Below, piece after piece: positions 19,687 to 29,564 of a DNA stretch of 62,500 nucleotides. Under the pieces are notes generated by a model. It made no database searches. It was not told the DNA's origin and worked only from the letters and a program-made list of their open reading frames with translations. The position numbers and the translations under genes were made by a program. Origin of the DNA: Indioceanicola profundi (GTDB lineage Bacteria > Pseudomonadota > Alphaproteobacteria > Azospirillales > Azospirillaceae); NCBI RefSeq assembly GCF_003568845.1, contig NZ_CP030127.1:952501-1015000 (forward strand). The letters are read 5' to 3'. The number at the start of each line of letters is the position of its first letter. The stretch's first letter is position 1.

Positions 19687-22600
19687 ATGAAAAGGACCTT
19701 GCTGGCGGGCGTGTCAGGCGTGGCTTTGGCGGCGGCACTGACCACCGCCCCCCACGCTCTGGCGGCTCCCGCCCAGAATACCGTCAAGATCGGCGGCCCC
19801 AACAACGCAGCCGCCGTCGTGGACTCCCGCTCGGAGAGCGTGCAGGTCCGCAGCGAGAACAGCCTGACCCGGACCGGCGATGCCGGCGAGGGGCTGGTCA
19901 CGGTCCAGCAGAACACGGGCAATGCCAACGCTGTTTCCGCCGCCTCGGGCATCACCGCTCCCGCTTCCGCCACAGGCATGGACAGCAAGGTGGAAGTCTA
20001 CGGCGCGGCTGCCGAGCTTGATGCCCGCTCCACCGGCGATACCCGCGCCAACACCGGCGTGGACAGCATGACCGGCTTCAAGGGAGCCGCAACGGTGCAG
20101 CAGAATGCCGGCGATCTGAACCAGATCGCCGCCGGCACCGCAGTCCAGGCGCAGACCGGAACCACCGAGCAGGCCACCCAGACGGTGCGGGTCGCCGGCC
20201 AGGTCGGCCGCGGCGGCAGCGGCGCGGAGGCGATCGACACCGACTCCCAGCGCGGCAACTTCCTGACCCGCTTCATGGACCGGGCCATGGGCCTGCTGGG
20301 CCTTCAGCAGAATACCGGCAACGCCAACGTGATCTCATCCGGCACCGCCGTGACCGCGATGGGCGGCGCCGGCGCAGTGGAACAGAATGTCAGGAGTGAG
20401 AGCTCCGTCGACCTCACCAACTCCGCGGACCCGATCACCGCGTTGGGCGGCCAGCGCGTCAACAGCCTCCAGCAGAGCTTCGGCAATGCCGCCGGGGTGA
20501 TGACGGTGCAGCAGAACAGCGGCGATGCCAACGCCATGGGGGCGGCCGTCGCCATCGCCGGCAGCATGGATGAGGAGAGTGAAGGCACAGCCGCCCAGCG
20601 CGTCCGCGCCGGGGGCAGCACCCAGGGCGGCTATACCAACCAGGAGGGCGGCGTCCGCACCTCGGGCATCGATGGCTCCTTCACAGGCGCGTCGGGCGTC
20701 ATGACGGTGCAGCAGAACAGCGGCTCCGCCAACGCGATCAACGCCGCAACAGGCGTGCAGGCCAGCGGCGCCGGCATGAAGGAGCTGGACACGTCCGCCA
20801 CGGCTGATGCGATCCAGGTCGTGCCGACCCTGGACCATGACGCCGGCACCCGGCCGCAGACCGCCGCGCGGACCACCGGCATTTCCAACGGCTCCTTCAA
20901 CGGTGCCGCCGGCATCATCACGGTCCAGCAGAACAACGGCGACTCGAACGGTCTGTCCGCGGCAACCGCCGTGAGCGCGGGCGACCGTAGCGGCCGTGAC
21001 CAAGCCCGCACCAAGGCAGCGAGCACCGGCCAGGTTGCAGACGCCTATACCAGCGACGCCGGCAGCGTCCGCCGCAACGCCATCGACAGCTCCTTCAACG
21101 GTGCCGCCGGCATCATCACGATCCAGCAGAACAACGGCTCCAGCAATTCCATGGGCGCGGCCACCGCGGTCGTCGGCCAGGTCGGCAGCGGCGGATCGCT
21201 GAACCAAGTGGCCGACAGCGGCAACAACCTCTCCATCGCCGGCTTCGAACTGATGGCCGAAGATTCGGAGAGGACGAACGGGCTCTCGCAAGCGTTCAAC
21301 GGCGCCAAGGGCGTCATCACGATCCAGCAGAACAACGGCGACGCCAACACCGTGAACACGGCCCTGTCCGTGACCGCCGGCGTCGGCCGCGGCGCTGCCG
21401 CTGAAAGCTCCCAGAAGGCGGTCACTTACACCGAGAGCACGTTCAACATGGTCGATCAGGGCGTCGCCTATGGCGTCCAGGACCCGCAGACCCTGGCTCG
21501 CACCAACGGCCTGGACCGCAGCCTGAACGGGGCTGGCGGCGTGGCAGCAGTGGTGCAGAACAACGGCAGCAGCAACTCCATCGCCGCCACTGCCGCCGTT
21601 CAGGCAGACATCGGAGGCGGGGCCAACGGCTCCTCCGTCGCCGAGGCGATGGCGCGCACCTTTGAGAACACGCTGACCACGGATGTGAGCGCCGCCTCCC
21701 GGCAACCGGTGCGCGGCAACAGCCTGACGGACAGCCTCAACGGGTTCGAGGGCGTCGCCACGGTGCAGCAGAACAATGGCGACGGAAACGCCATGTCCAC
21801 CGCGATGGCCGTCCGCATGCAGGAGGGACCCGACGGTGCGGTATCCACGCAGCGGGCCCAGGCCGGCGGCATTGTCGGGCAGCATGATGTGCTGGACGAT
21901 TACGGCTCCCGCCGTTCCAACGCGCTGAAGGATGCCGTGAACGGCACGTCCGGCGTCCTGTCGGCCCAGCAGAACAACGGCAACGGCAACTCCATGTCCC
22001 AGGCTATCGCCGTCGGCGCCAGCCTTGGCACGGGGGATGCGCGGCAGACCGTCCGGGTGGACAACGAGGTGACCCTTCTTCCTGCCATGGACATGGGTGC
22101 GCATCGTGAAAACGCCGTCCGCGACTCCCTGAAGGAGACGGAAGGCCTGATGGTCCTGCAGCAGAACAATGGCGACGGCAACGCAATGTCCGTTGCGACG
22201 GCGGTCAGCGCCGGGCTCCGGGGCAACAGCGGCTCCGCATCCAGGATGGACGTCAACAACATGGTCGACACGACCATGCCGGCCGACGTGGACTATCCGG
22301 ACGACGCCTATGGCCCCCGGACCGGCCGCCGCGGCAACAGCGTGGATAACGGTCTTGCCGGAAGCAGCGGCGTAGCCGTCCTGCAGCAGAACAACGGCAG
22401 CGCCAACGCCATGGGGACCGGCCAGGCGGTTCGTGCCGGCACGGCCGGCGGTCCTGTCTTCGACCAGGACGTCAACGTCGCCTCCCAGGCGCTCTACGGG
22501 GCCACCATGCAGATGGGCTCCGGAACCGCCCACCCGGCGGACCGCGCGAACAGCCTGGGCACAGGCACGCTCGACGGTTTCGGCGGCATCGCCGCGGTTC

Positions 22601-24117
22601 AGCAGAACAACGGCGACAGCAACGCCCTGGGCATGGCCCAGAGCGTCCTGGCCGGCGAGCGGAGCGGACGGGATCTGAACCAGTCCCTCACCCTGGACGG
22701 TGTTGCGGGAGGCGGCGGCGCCGAAGGCTGGGGCGATCTCGGCGGCGACAACGGGTCCAGCCGCAGCAATGCCCTTACCGCGGCAGGAGCCCGGGCGAGC
22801 GGCGTGATCGCGGTCCAGCAGAACAATGGCGACGGCAACGCCATGTCGGCGGGGCAGGTTGTGGCGGCCAACCAGGGCCGGCGGAACCTGGACCAGTCGC
22901 TGGATGCCGCCGCCCTTGTCCAGGGCAACAGCACCCAGACCGTCGGCGGCAACCGCCGCAACAGCCTGGATCGCTCGCTGGACGAAGCTGAGGGCCTGAT
23001 CACCGCCCAGCAGAACAATGGCGACAATTCCGTCATGAACGCCGGTTCCGCAGTGGCCGCCATCGGACCGGACAGCGTGGCGGCAACCCGGGGCATGATC
23101 GCTCAGGACGTGCGGACCATGGGCACCGTGGACAGCGTCACTGCCCGCCAGATCGATCCCGGCGTTCGCAGCAACCAGCTCCGCGACAGCGCCGATGACG
23201 CCAGCGGCATCATCGCCCTGCAGCAGAACAACGGCTCGAACGCCGCGATGGGGCTCGGCATGGCCGTGACGGCGGGCACTGCCGACAACCTTGCCAGGAA
23301 AGTCGCGCAGACGGCCCGGGCCGGCGGTGAGATCAGCAACGCCACTGCCATCTCGGAAGGGACGCCGGCGGCCGACACGACCCGCGACAACGCAGTGAAC
23401 AGCACCGCCAAGCGGGCCAAGGGCATTGTCTCCGCTCAGCAGAATAACGGCGACAACGCCGTGCTCTCCGCCAGTGCTGCGGTTGCCGCCGGGCGGGGCG
23501 TCGATCCTGACGGCACCGTGAAATCCGCCAGCCGCACCAGCGGCAGCGTGGCCGATGTCGAGGCCAATGGCGGGCAGCCGGGCAAGCGCAGCAACGGCAT
23601 CGACGAAGACAGCTTCGGCGGGGCAGAGGGGCTGGTCGCCGCCCAGCAGAACAATGGCGACAACAGCGTCCTGGCGAACAGCACTGCGGTGACCGCCATC
23701 ATGGCCGTGCCTGCCGATCAGGCCGGCGCAACCCTGGAGGCGAGCGCAAAGGCCAGCGCCAGCGTCAGCGGCGCCGTTGCCAGCGGCGGAGGCGACCGGG
23801 CCAACGGTCTGGCCGGCAGCTTCAAGGATGCCGGCGGCATCCTGGCGGTGCAGCAGAACAGCGGCGACAACTCCGTCATGGGAGCTGCCACCACGGTCAC
23901 CACCGCGGCGGGCGGCGCGTTCGGCGCCATCGCTTCCGTGGCGGATGTGGAGGCCACCGTCGCCGACACTTCTGGCGTGGTTTCGGGGGATGCCGCCACG
24001 TCCAACACGGTGCAGCAGGGAGCCTTCGCCTCGGCCAAGGGCGTCGCCGTGGTGCACCAGAACAACGGCAACAACAACGCCATCCAGTCCGCGATCGTCG
24101 TCACGGCGCGGCACTGA
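19687..24117 (+). CDS. Giant exported QQNNG-repeat protein (candidate fibre or amyloid subunit)
   Basis: A 1476-residue protein. A signal peptide (MKRTLLAGVSGVALAAAL, cleavage near ALA-AP) is preceded by AGGAG, which fixes this start although the frame is open further upstream. The rest is about 21 copies of a unit centred on G-V/I-x-T/A-V-QQNNG-D/S-x-NA-M/I followed by an A/V strand, spaced about 69 residues (about 207 bp). Gln, Asn, Gly, Ser and Ala dominate and Cys is essentially absent. Regular Gln/Asn positions between short beta strands recall amyloid repeats of curlin and FapC, though the repeat is neither family's textbook motif. Copies are more degenerate at both ends. A smaller protein with the same repeat is encoded at 42973-44721. 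An adhesin role is possible. Confidence 0.85.
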   Translation: MKRTLLAGVSGVALAAALTTAPHALAAPAQNTVKIGGPNNAAAVVDSRSESVQVRSENSLTRTGDAGEGLVTVQQNTGNANAVSAASGITAPASATGMDSKVEVYGAAAELDARSTGDTRANTGVDSMTGFKGAATVQQNAGDLNQIAAGTAVQAQTGTTEQATQTVRVAGQVGRGGSGAEAIDTDSQRGNFLTRFMDRAMGLLGLQQNTGNANVISSGTAVTAMGGAGAVEQNVRSESSVDLTNSADPITALGGQRVNSLQQSFGNAAGVMTVQQNSGDANAMGAAVAIAGSMDEESEGTAAQRVRAGGSTQGGYTNQEGGVRTSGIDGSFTGASGVMTVQQNSGSANAINAATGVQASGAGMKELDTSATADAIQVVPTLDHDAGTRPQTAARTTGISNGSFNGAAGIITVQQNNGDSNGLSAATAVSAGDRSGRDQARTKAASTGQVADAYTSDAGSVRRNAIDSSFNGAAGIITIQQNNGSSNSMGAATAVVGQVGSGGSLNQVADSGNNLSIAGFELMAEDSERTNGLSQAFNGAKGVITIQQNNGDANTVNTALSVTAGVGRGAAAESSQKAVTYTESTFNMVDQGVAYGVQDPQTLARTNGLDRSLNGAGGVAAVVQNNGSSNSIAATAAVQADIGGGANGSSVAEAMARTFENTLTTDVSAASRQPVRGNSLTDSLNGFEGVATVQQNNGDGNAMSTAMAVRMQEGPDGAVSTQRAQAGGIVGQHDVLDDYGSRRSNALKDAVNGTSGVLSAQQNNGNGNSMSQAIAVGASLGTGDARQTVRVDNEVTLLPAMDMGAHRENAVRDSLKETEGLMVLQQNNGDGNAMSVATAVSAGLRGNSGSASRMDVNNMVDTTMPADVDYPDDAYGPRTGRRGNSVDNGLAGSSGVAVLQQNNGSANAMGTGQAVRAGTAGGPVFDQDVNVASQALYGATMQMGSGTAHPADRANSLGTGTLDGFGGIAAVQQNNGDSNALGMAQSVLAGERSGRDLNQSLTLDGVAGGGGAEGWGDLGGDNGSSRSNALTAAGARASGVIAVQQNNGDGNAMSAGQVVAANQGRRNLDQSLDAAALVQGNSTQTVGGNRRNSLDRSLDEAEGLITAQQNNGDNSVMNAGSAVAAIGPDSVAATRGMIAQDVRTMGTVDSVTARQIDPGVRSNQLRDSADDASGIIALQQNNGSNAAMGLGMAVTAGTADNLARKVAQTARAGGEISNATAISEGTPAADTTRDNAVNSTAKRAKGIVSAQQNNGDNAVLSASAAVAAGRGVDPDGTVKSASRTSGSVADVEANGGQPGKRSNGIDEDSFGGAEGLVAAQQNNGDNSVLANSTAVTAIMAVPADQAGATLEASAKASASVSGAVASGGGDRANGLAGSFKDAGGILAVQQNSGDNSVMGAATTVTTAAGGAFGAIASVADVEATVADTSGVVSGDAATSNTVQQGAFASAKGVAVVHQNNGNNNAIQSAIVVTARH
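19880..24110 (+). repeat. Tandem ~207-bp coding repeats (about 21 units)
   Basis: Imperfect tandem units lie within the giant repeat-protein gene. Each contains a CAGCAGAAC-type core, with cores at for example 20505, 20925, 21330, 22381 and 24055 (approximate), about 207 bp apart on average. Copies differ at synonymous and non-synonymous positions, so the array is old and not a fresh duplication. Confidence 0.8.
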
Positions 24118-24254
24118 GCACGCCCACCCAGCCGGAAGCCGCATGGCGCGGCTCCCGAGCCCGGCACCGGCGCAACAATACGGGAATCCAGGAAAACCAG
24201 CCGGACAGGCCAAATCCACGCGCCGACCGGTCAGGAGAAAAGAGGAGGTTCAAC

Positions 24255-27200
24255 ATGACTGGTCGAAAGAGGAGAAGAGAGGGTCGAGGGGGGGCGCGGC
24301 GCGCCTTCCTCGGCGCTTTCTGTTTCGGTGTAGTACTCGCGGCCCTGCCGCAGGATGGGGCCGCCGCCGGCGGGCCGGTCTGCGAGCGGACCATCACGGC
24401 GGACGTGGTGGCGTTGGATCAGGTGATCACGTTCAACCGCTTCGGGGCCAAGAACCCCTACGGCATGATCTATGCCCTGAAGCGCGATGTGGTCTCCACC
24501 GACGGCGGGCCGACGCTGGAGCCCGGCAAGGTCCGCCTGCACAGCGGCAAGCGCCCGCGGCCAATGGTTCTGCGCGTGAACGAGGGGGACTGCCTTCAGG
24601 TCACCTTCACCAATCTGCTGTCGCCGCAGCGCCGTGACAGCGAGCAGCCGGTCACCCGGCAGGCATCGTTCTTCGCCATGGGCCTGAATTTGGTGGATTC
24701 CATCTCCAGCGCGGCCTCCTTCGTCGGCAACAACCCGTCCAGCCTGACGGCACCGGGGGAGACCCGGACCTATACCTACCATGCTGCCAAGGAAGGCACG
24801 CACCTGGTCTACAGCACCGCGGCCGCAGCGGGCAGCGAGGGCAATCTGGGCACCACCACCATGGGCCTGTTCGGCGCCATCAATGTGGAGCCCAAGGGTG
24901 CGGAATGGTACCGCAGCCAGGTGACCGCGGCCGACATCGAACTGGCCAGCGGCGGCGAGAAGCTGCCGACCGGCCATCCGAAGGTCGATTACACCGCGCG
25001 CTATCCGGATGGGCGCCCCATCCTGGCGATGCTGGACGGGAACGAGATCGTCCATGCCGACATCAACGCCATTATCACCGGGCCGAACCGCGGGCACTTC
25101 CAGCAGGATTTCCCGTACAACTACATTCTGGAGCCGAACGTCAACGCCCCGCCCTCCGATGCGGAGGATGTGGTCACCCGCCCCCGCGAGGAACCGTTCC
25201 GCGAATTCACCGCCATCTTCCATGACGAGATATTCGCGCTTCAGGCCTTCCCGGAATTCACCGATCCAAACCTGGAATTCACACTAGAGAGCGTGCGCGA
25301 CGCCTTCGGCGTCAATTACGGAATCGGCGGCGCCGGCGCGCCGGTGCTGGCCAACCGCAAGGGTATCGGCCCGGCCGGCGACTGCGCCGAATGCAAGTAC
25401 GAGGAATTTTTCCTGACCAGCTGGGCCAACGGCGATCCCGCCATGATCACGGACCTGCCGGTCAACGCCCAGCAGCCGGGAGAAGCGGCGACCAAGGCCC
25501 TCTATCCGGACGACCCCTCGAATGTCCATCACAGCTATCTCGGCGACAAGGTGCGGTTCCGGCAGCTCAATGCCGTGCAGGAGCACCACATCTTCCACCT
25601 GCATGCCCACCAGTGGCTGCTGACGCCGAACAGCGGCGACAGCGCCTATCTGGACAGCCAGGCTGTCGGTCCGGGCAGCGCCTACACCTATGAAATCGCC
25701 TTCGGCGGTTCTGGCAACCGCAACTACACGGCCGGCGACAGCATCTATCACTGCCACTTCTATCCCCACTTCGCCCAGGGCATGTGGGCGCTGTGGCGCG
25801 TGCACGATGTATTCGAGACCGGCACGACCCTGACCGCCGACGGCAAGCCGGCGGAAGGGGCCCGCGCCCTGCCCGATGGCGAAATCGCCGCGGGAACGCC
25901 CATCCCGGCCGTGGTCCCGATCCCCACCCTGGCCATGGCCCCGCTGCCGGCCGAGGTGTCGATCGAGGACGGCGCCCTGACCATCGCCGAAGCCGATCTG
26001 GATGAGGGCAAGAACCCGGGCTATCCCTTCTGGGTGCCGGGCGAGGCCGGCCACCGGCCTCCCAAGCCGCCGATGAGCACGATCGTGGATGGCGGCCTGC
26101 CGCGTCATGTGGCCGTGGCCGGCGAAGCGATTGCCCCGCCGCCCAACCCCTACGACTTCAACAAGCTGGTTGAAAAGCTCGGAGTCCGTTTCCTGGATGA
26201 GAACGGCACCCGCATCGAGAAGGTGGCGATGGCCTTCCACGCCAACCGCACCCATCCCTCGGTCACGCCGGAAGGGCAGAGCCGCGGCTTCATCTCCAAC
26301 GGTCAGCCGGCCGTTCCGGGGGCTCCTTTCGCCGACCCCTGCGTGAACGATTTCGGCAATCCGGTCACGAACCGGTTCCGCACCATCAAGGGGGCGGCAT
26401 TCCAGACGGATGTCACCTTCAATAAGGTCGGCTGGCACTTCCCGCAGCAGCGCATCCTGGCGCACAACGAGGATGTGGAGCCGCTGCTGGACGGCAAGAT
26501 GGCGCCGCAGCCCTTCTTCTTCCGGGCGCATTCCAACGACTGCGTCAGCTTCGAGCTGACGAATCTCCTGCCCCATGTCTATGAGCAGGACGACTATCAG
26601 GTGAAGACCCCGACCGACGTGGTCGGCCAGCACATCCACTTGGTGAAGTTCGACGTCACCGCCTCGGACGGTGCGTCCAACGGCTGGAACTATGAGAGCG
26701 GCGTACTGGCGCCGGGCGAGGTGCGGGAGCGCATCGCCGCCATCCGCGAATACTATCATTGCGATGCCGAAACGGATGAGGATCTCGTCAATGAAGAGAT
26801 CTGCGCTCTGGAGCCGGAAGAGCATCCGGTGTTCCGCGGCGGCCGGGGGGATGAGTGGCTGGGCGCCCAGACCATGGTGTCCCGCTGGTATGTCGACCCC
26901 ATCACCAACCGGTCGGGCGGCAGCCGTACCCTGCGGACGGTGTTCTCGCACGACCATTTCGGCCCCTCGACCCACCAGCAGGCCGGCTACTATGCCGGTC
27001 TGGTGATCGAGCCGGAGGGCAGCAGCTGGCGTCACCCCGAGACCGGGGAGGAGCTGGGCACCCGCGACGATGGCGGCCCCACCAACTGGGCGGCCGATAT
27101 CCTGACGGCCGACGCCGAGTCCAGCTACCGCGAGTTCCTGCTGGCGGTTGCGGATTTCCAGCCGGCCTATGAGAAGAACAAGGGCGGCACGGCGGAGACC

Positions 27201-29327
27201 CCCGTACCCGACCCGTCCGGGGCCATCAACCCGCCGGGCCGGACGCCGATCGGCCTCCCCTTCCTGCTGTCCAAGCCGCGGATCTGCCCGAACGGCAGCC
27301 CGCCGCCGTGCCCCGAGGGCGTGTCCACCTACGACCCCGGCACCATGCTCATCAATTACCGGAACGAGCCGCTGGCGCACCGCCTGCTGAATCCCGCCAA
27401 GCAGGCCGACGGCAGCTTCCGTCCTGCGACGGGCAATGCCGGAGACCCGGCCTTCGCCTACCGCTCGGACGTCGTCCGGATGATCCCGGAGCTGAACGTC
27501 CAGCCCGACTTCTACCCGCCGCTCACGGCGGACGTGCGGCCCGGCGACCCCTTCACCCCGCTGATCCGCTCCTACAAGGGCGACAAGGTGCAGGTCCGCA
27601 TGCTGGTAGGCGCGCATGAGGAGGGCCACGTCGTCTCCGTCCAGGGCACGAAGTGGCTGGCGGAAGCGGGCGACGGCGACTCAGGCTGGCGCGCCGCGCA
27701 GATGATGGGCATTTCCGAGCACTTCGAGTTCGAGACCCCCGTCTTCGCGCCCGAAGCCACGGTCGGCGACGCCACAGACCATATCTATATGGGCGATGTT
27801 TCCACGGACGGTCTGTGGAACGGCACCTGGGGCCTGATGCGCGCCTATGAACGGGTTCGCGGCGACCTCAAGCCGCTGCCCAGCAACCCGCTGACGATCA
27901 AGGGAACCTCCATCCCCGGCGAAGTCCGCAACGCCGGCGAGTTCCGCGGAGCCTGCCCGGCCAATGCCCCGATCCGCCGGTTCGCGGTCACCGCCGTCCA
28001 GGCGATGAATGCGCTGCCTGGCGGCAAGCTGATCTACAACAGCCGGCCGGGCGCGCTGCCCGACCTGCAGGGACCGCTGAACGACCCCACGGCGATCCTC
28101 TATGTCAACGACAGCGACCTGACGTTCCAGGGCAAGCTCAAGGCCGGCGTGCCGGTCGAGCCGCTGGTCCTGCGGGCCAATGCCGGCGACTGCATCGAGC
28201 TGAAGCTGACCAACAAGCTGCCGGCAACTGGCGATCTCCTTGACCTTGCCGGCTTCGACGCCTTCCCCATGCTGGTGGAGAAGTTCAATGCCAACCAGGT
28301 GAAGGTATCCCGCCATGTGGGCATTCAGGCCCAGCTGCTCGCCCACGACGTGGCCGTGCATGGCGGCTTGAATGTCGGCATGAACCGGACGGAGGCCCGC
28401 CGCACGGTCGATCCGAACCAGACGGTGGCTCCGGGCACCTCCCGCACCTACCGCTGGTACGCGGGCGATGTGGATCTGAAGCCCGATGGGCGTCTGGTCG
28501 CAACGCCGGTGGAGTTCGGCGCAGTCAACCTGACCCCGGCGGACCACCTGAAGCAGCCGTCCAAGGGTCTGGTCGGGGCCTTGGTGATCGAGCCGCAGGG
28601 CAGCACCTGGACCGTGGACCCGGACAGCCGGGCCAAGGCCACCGTCCACAAGGCGGACGGCACCAGCTTCCGTGAACTGGTCATGGTCTGGCAGGATAAC
28701 GTCAACCTGCGTGATGTCCGCGGACGCCCGATCTGCCCGGTGGCGGGTGCAGGGATCGTCGGCCAGGACGGGCCGGAATTCCCGGACCCGGAAACGGCTG
28801 AAACCCCGTTCGCGGCCACCGACTGCGTCGGGGTCGAGGACAGCGAGGACTCGGGCAACAAGGCGGTGAACTACCGGACAGAACCCTTCTGGTTCCGCAA
28901 GGGCTATGCTCCCGGCCTGTTCCCCAACCAGAAGGCCGACATCGACTTCGCCAACGTGCTGTCCAACAGCATCACGGGCGGCCAGGACCCGCAGACGCCG
29001 ATCCTGACCGTGGCGAAGGGCGAGCAGGTCCGCATCCGGCTGGTGCAGCCGGGCGGCCATGGCCGGAACGGCGTGTTCACCGTGCATGGCCACGCCCATG
29101 AAAGCCGACCGTACGCCAACGGCAACGTCTTCTCGCAGACCATTGCGTCGAATCCGGCCTCCGACCTGCGCCCAGCGCGCGAGGGGACCGGTGCGGGCCA
29201 GCATTTCGACTTCGTGCTCGGCCCGGCGGGCGGCGTGTTCAACGTCCCCGGAGACTATCTGATCCGCAACGAGTTCCCCAACGGCTTCGAAGCCGGCATG
29301 TGGAACCTGCTGCGCGTGACGGAGTAG
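24255..29327 (+). CDS. Giant multicopper oxidase (manganese-oxidase-like)
   Basis: A 1690-residue exported enzyme, about three times the size of a laccase. A twin-arginine-like leader (ARRAFLGAF) fits Tat export with copper loaded inside. Many cupredoxin domains follow. Copper motifs include HHIFHLHAHQW (about 443-453), the classic HCHFYPHFAQGM (about 498-509), QHIHLVKFD (about 791), SHDHFGPSTHQQAG (about 898) and FTVHGHAH (about 1608). The scattered HxH motifs and length recall bacterial manganese oxidases (MnxG/McoA type) instead of CotA/CueO. Family membership is firm; the substrate (Mn(II), Fe(II) or organic) is inference. GAGGAGG precedes the ATG. Downstream are a propeller protein and two SCO copper chaperones. 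Confidence 0.9.
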   Translation: MTGRKRRREGRGGARRAFLGAFCFGVVLAALPQDGAAAGGPVCERTITADVVALDQVITFNRFGAKNPYGMIYALKRDVVSTDGGPTLEPGKVRLHSGKRPRPMVLRVNEGDCLQVTFTNLLSPQRRDSEQPVTRQASFFAMGLNLVDSISSAASFVGNNPSSLTAPGETRTYTYHAAKEGTHLVYSTAAAAGSEGNLGTTTMGLFGAINVEPKGAEWYRSQVTAADIELASGGEKLPTGHPKVDYTARYPDGRPILAMLDGNEIVHADINAIITGPNRGHFQQDFPYNYILEPNVNAPPSDAEDVVTRPREEPFREFTAIFHDEIFALQAFPEFTDPNLEFTLESVRDAFGVNYGIGGAGAPVLANRKGIGPAGDCAECKYEEFFLTSWANGDPAMITDLPVNAQQPGEAATKALYPDDPSNVHHSYLGDKVRFRQLNAVQEHHIFHLHAHQWLLTPNSGDSAYLDSQAVGPGSAYTYEIAFGGSGNRNYTAGDSIYHCHFYPHFAQGMWALWRVHDVFETGTTLTADGKPAEGARALPDGEIAAGTPIPAVVPIPTLAMAPLPAEVSIEDGALTIAEADLDEGKNPGYPFWVPGEAGHRPPKPPMSTIVDGGLPRHVAVAGEAIAPPPNPYDFNKLVEKLGVRFLDENGTRIEKVAMAFHANRTHPSVTPEGQSRGFISNGQPAVPGAPFADPCVNDFGNPVTNRFRTIKGAAFQTDVTFNKVGWHFPQQRILAHNEDVEPLLDGKMAPQPFFFRAHSNDCVSFELTNLLPHVYEQDDYQVKTPTDVVGQHIHLVKFDVTASDGASNGWNYESGVLAPGEVRERIAAIREYYHCDAETDEDLVNEEICALEPEEHPVFRGGRGDEWLGAQTMVSRWYVDPITNRSGGSRTLRTVFSHDHFGPSTHQQAGYYAGLVIEPEGSSWRHPETGEELGTRDDGGPTNWAADILTADAESSYREFLLAVADFQPAYEKNKGGTAETPVPDPSGAINPPGRTPIGLPFLLSKPRICPNGSPPPCPEGVSTYDPGTMLINYRNEPLAHRLLNPAKQADGSFRPATGNAGDPAFAYRSDVVRMIPELNVQPDFYPPLTADVRPGDPFTPLIRSYKGDKVQVRMLVGAHEEGHVVSVQGTKWLAEAGDGDSGWRAAQMMGISEHFEFETPVFAPEATVGDATDHIYMGDVSTDGLWNGTWGLMRAYERVRGDLKPLPSNPLTIKGTSIPGEVRNAGEFRGACPANAPIRRFAVTAVQAMNALPGGKLIYNSRPGALPDLQGPLNDPTAILYVNDSDLTFQGKLKAGVPVEPLVLRANAGDCIELKLTNKLPATGDLLDLAGFDAFPMLVEKFNANQVKVSRHVGIQAQLLAHDVAVHGGLNVGMNRTEARRTVDPNQTVAPGTSRTYRWYAGDVDLKPDGRLVATPVEFGAVNLTPADHLKQPSKGLVGALVIEPQGSTWTVDPDSRAKATVHKADGTSFRELVMVWQDNVNLRDVRGRPICPVAGAGIVGQDGPEFPDPETAETPFAATDCVGVEDSEDSGNKAVNYRTEPFWFRKGYAPGLFPNQKADIDFANVLSNSITGGQDPQTPILTVAKGEQVRIRLVQPGGHGRNGVFTVHGHAHESRPYANGNVFSQTIASNPASDLRPAREGTGAGQHFDFVLGPAGGVFNVPGDYLIRNEFPNGFEAGMWNLLRVTE

Positions 29328-29340
29328 TCCGGGCCTGAAG

Positions 29341-29375
29341 GCGCGGCGCCGGAGGACATCCGGCGCCGCGCTTTT
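29341..29375 (+). terminator. Terminator after the multicopper oxidase gene
   Basis: A perfect 13-bp stem, GCGCGGCGCCGGA / TCCGGCGCCGCGC with a 5-nt loop, is followed by TTTT, 13 bp past the stop codon. It is a textbook intrinsic terminator, so the propeller/SCO genes downstream probably have their own promoter. Confidence 0.88.
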
Positions 29376-29564
29376 CATTTGAGCGATCAGCGGCCGCACC
29401 GGGCCGGCAGGTGGTGCCTTCATTGCACCAGCCGGTTACCCCCAGCGCGCGCAGCCCTCGCCAAATCGAAAGTAGTATTTTAGCCCGACCGATTTCACGG
29501 ACCGGTAGACCGGCGAACGCAGCCCCGGACCGGCCGACGACCGCCCAATAGCATGGAGTTCCCG

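Noticed and set aside
19880..24110. Regularly spaced repeats considered as a CRISPR or minisatellite array
   Set aside because: The ~207-bp period preserves the reading frame and protein pattern, and the copies diverge; there are no identical short repeats with unique spacers.
20335..24219. A ~1290-codon open frame antisense to the giant repeat gene
   Set aside because: It mirrors the repeated GC-rich codons of the plus-strand gene, has no signal sequence or domain, and the plus frame has the signal peptide and ribosome-binding site.
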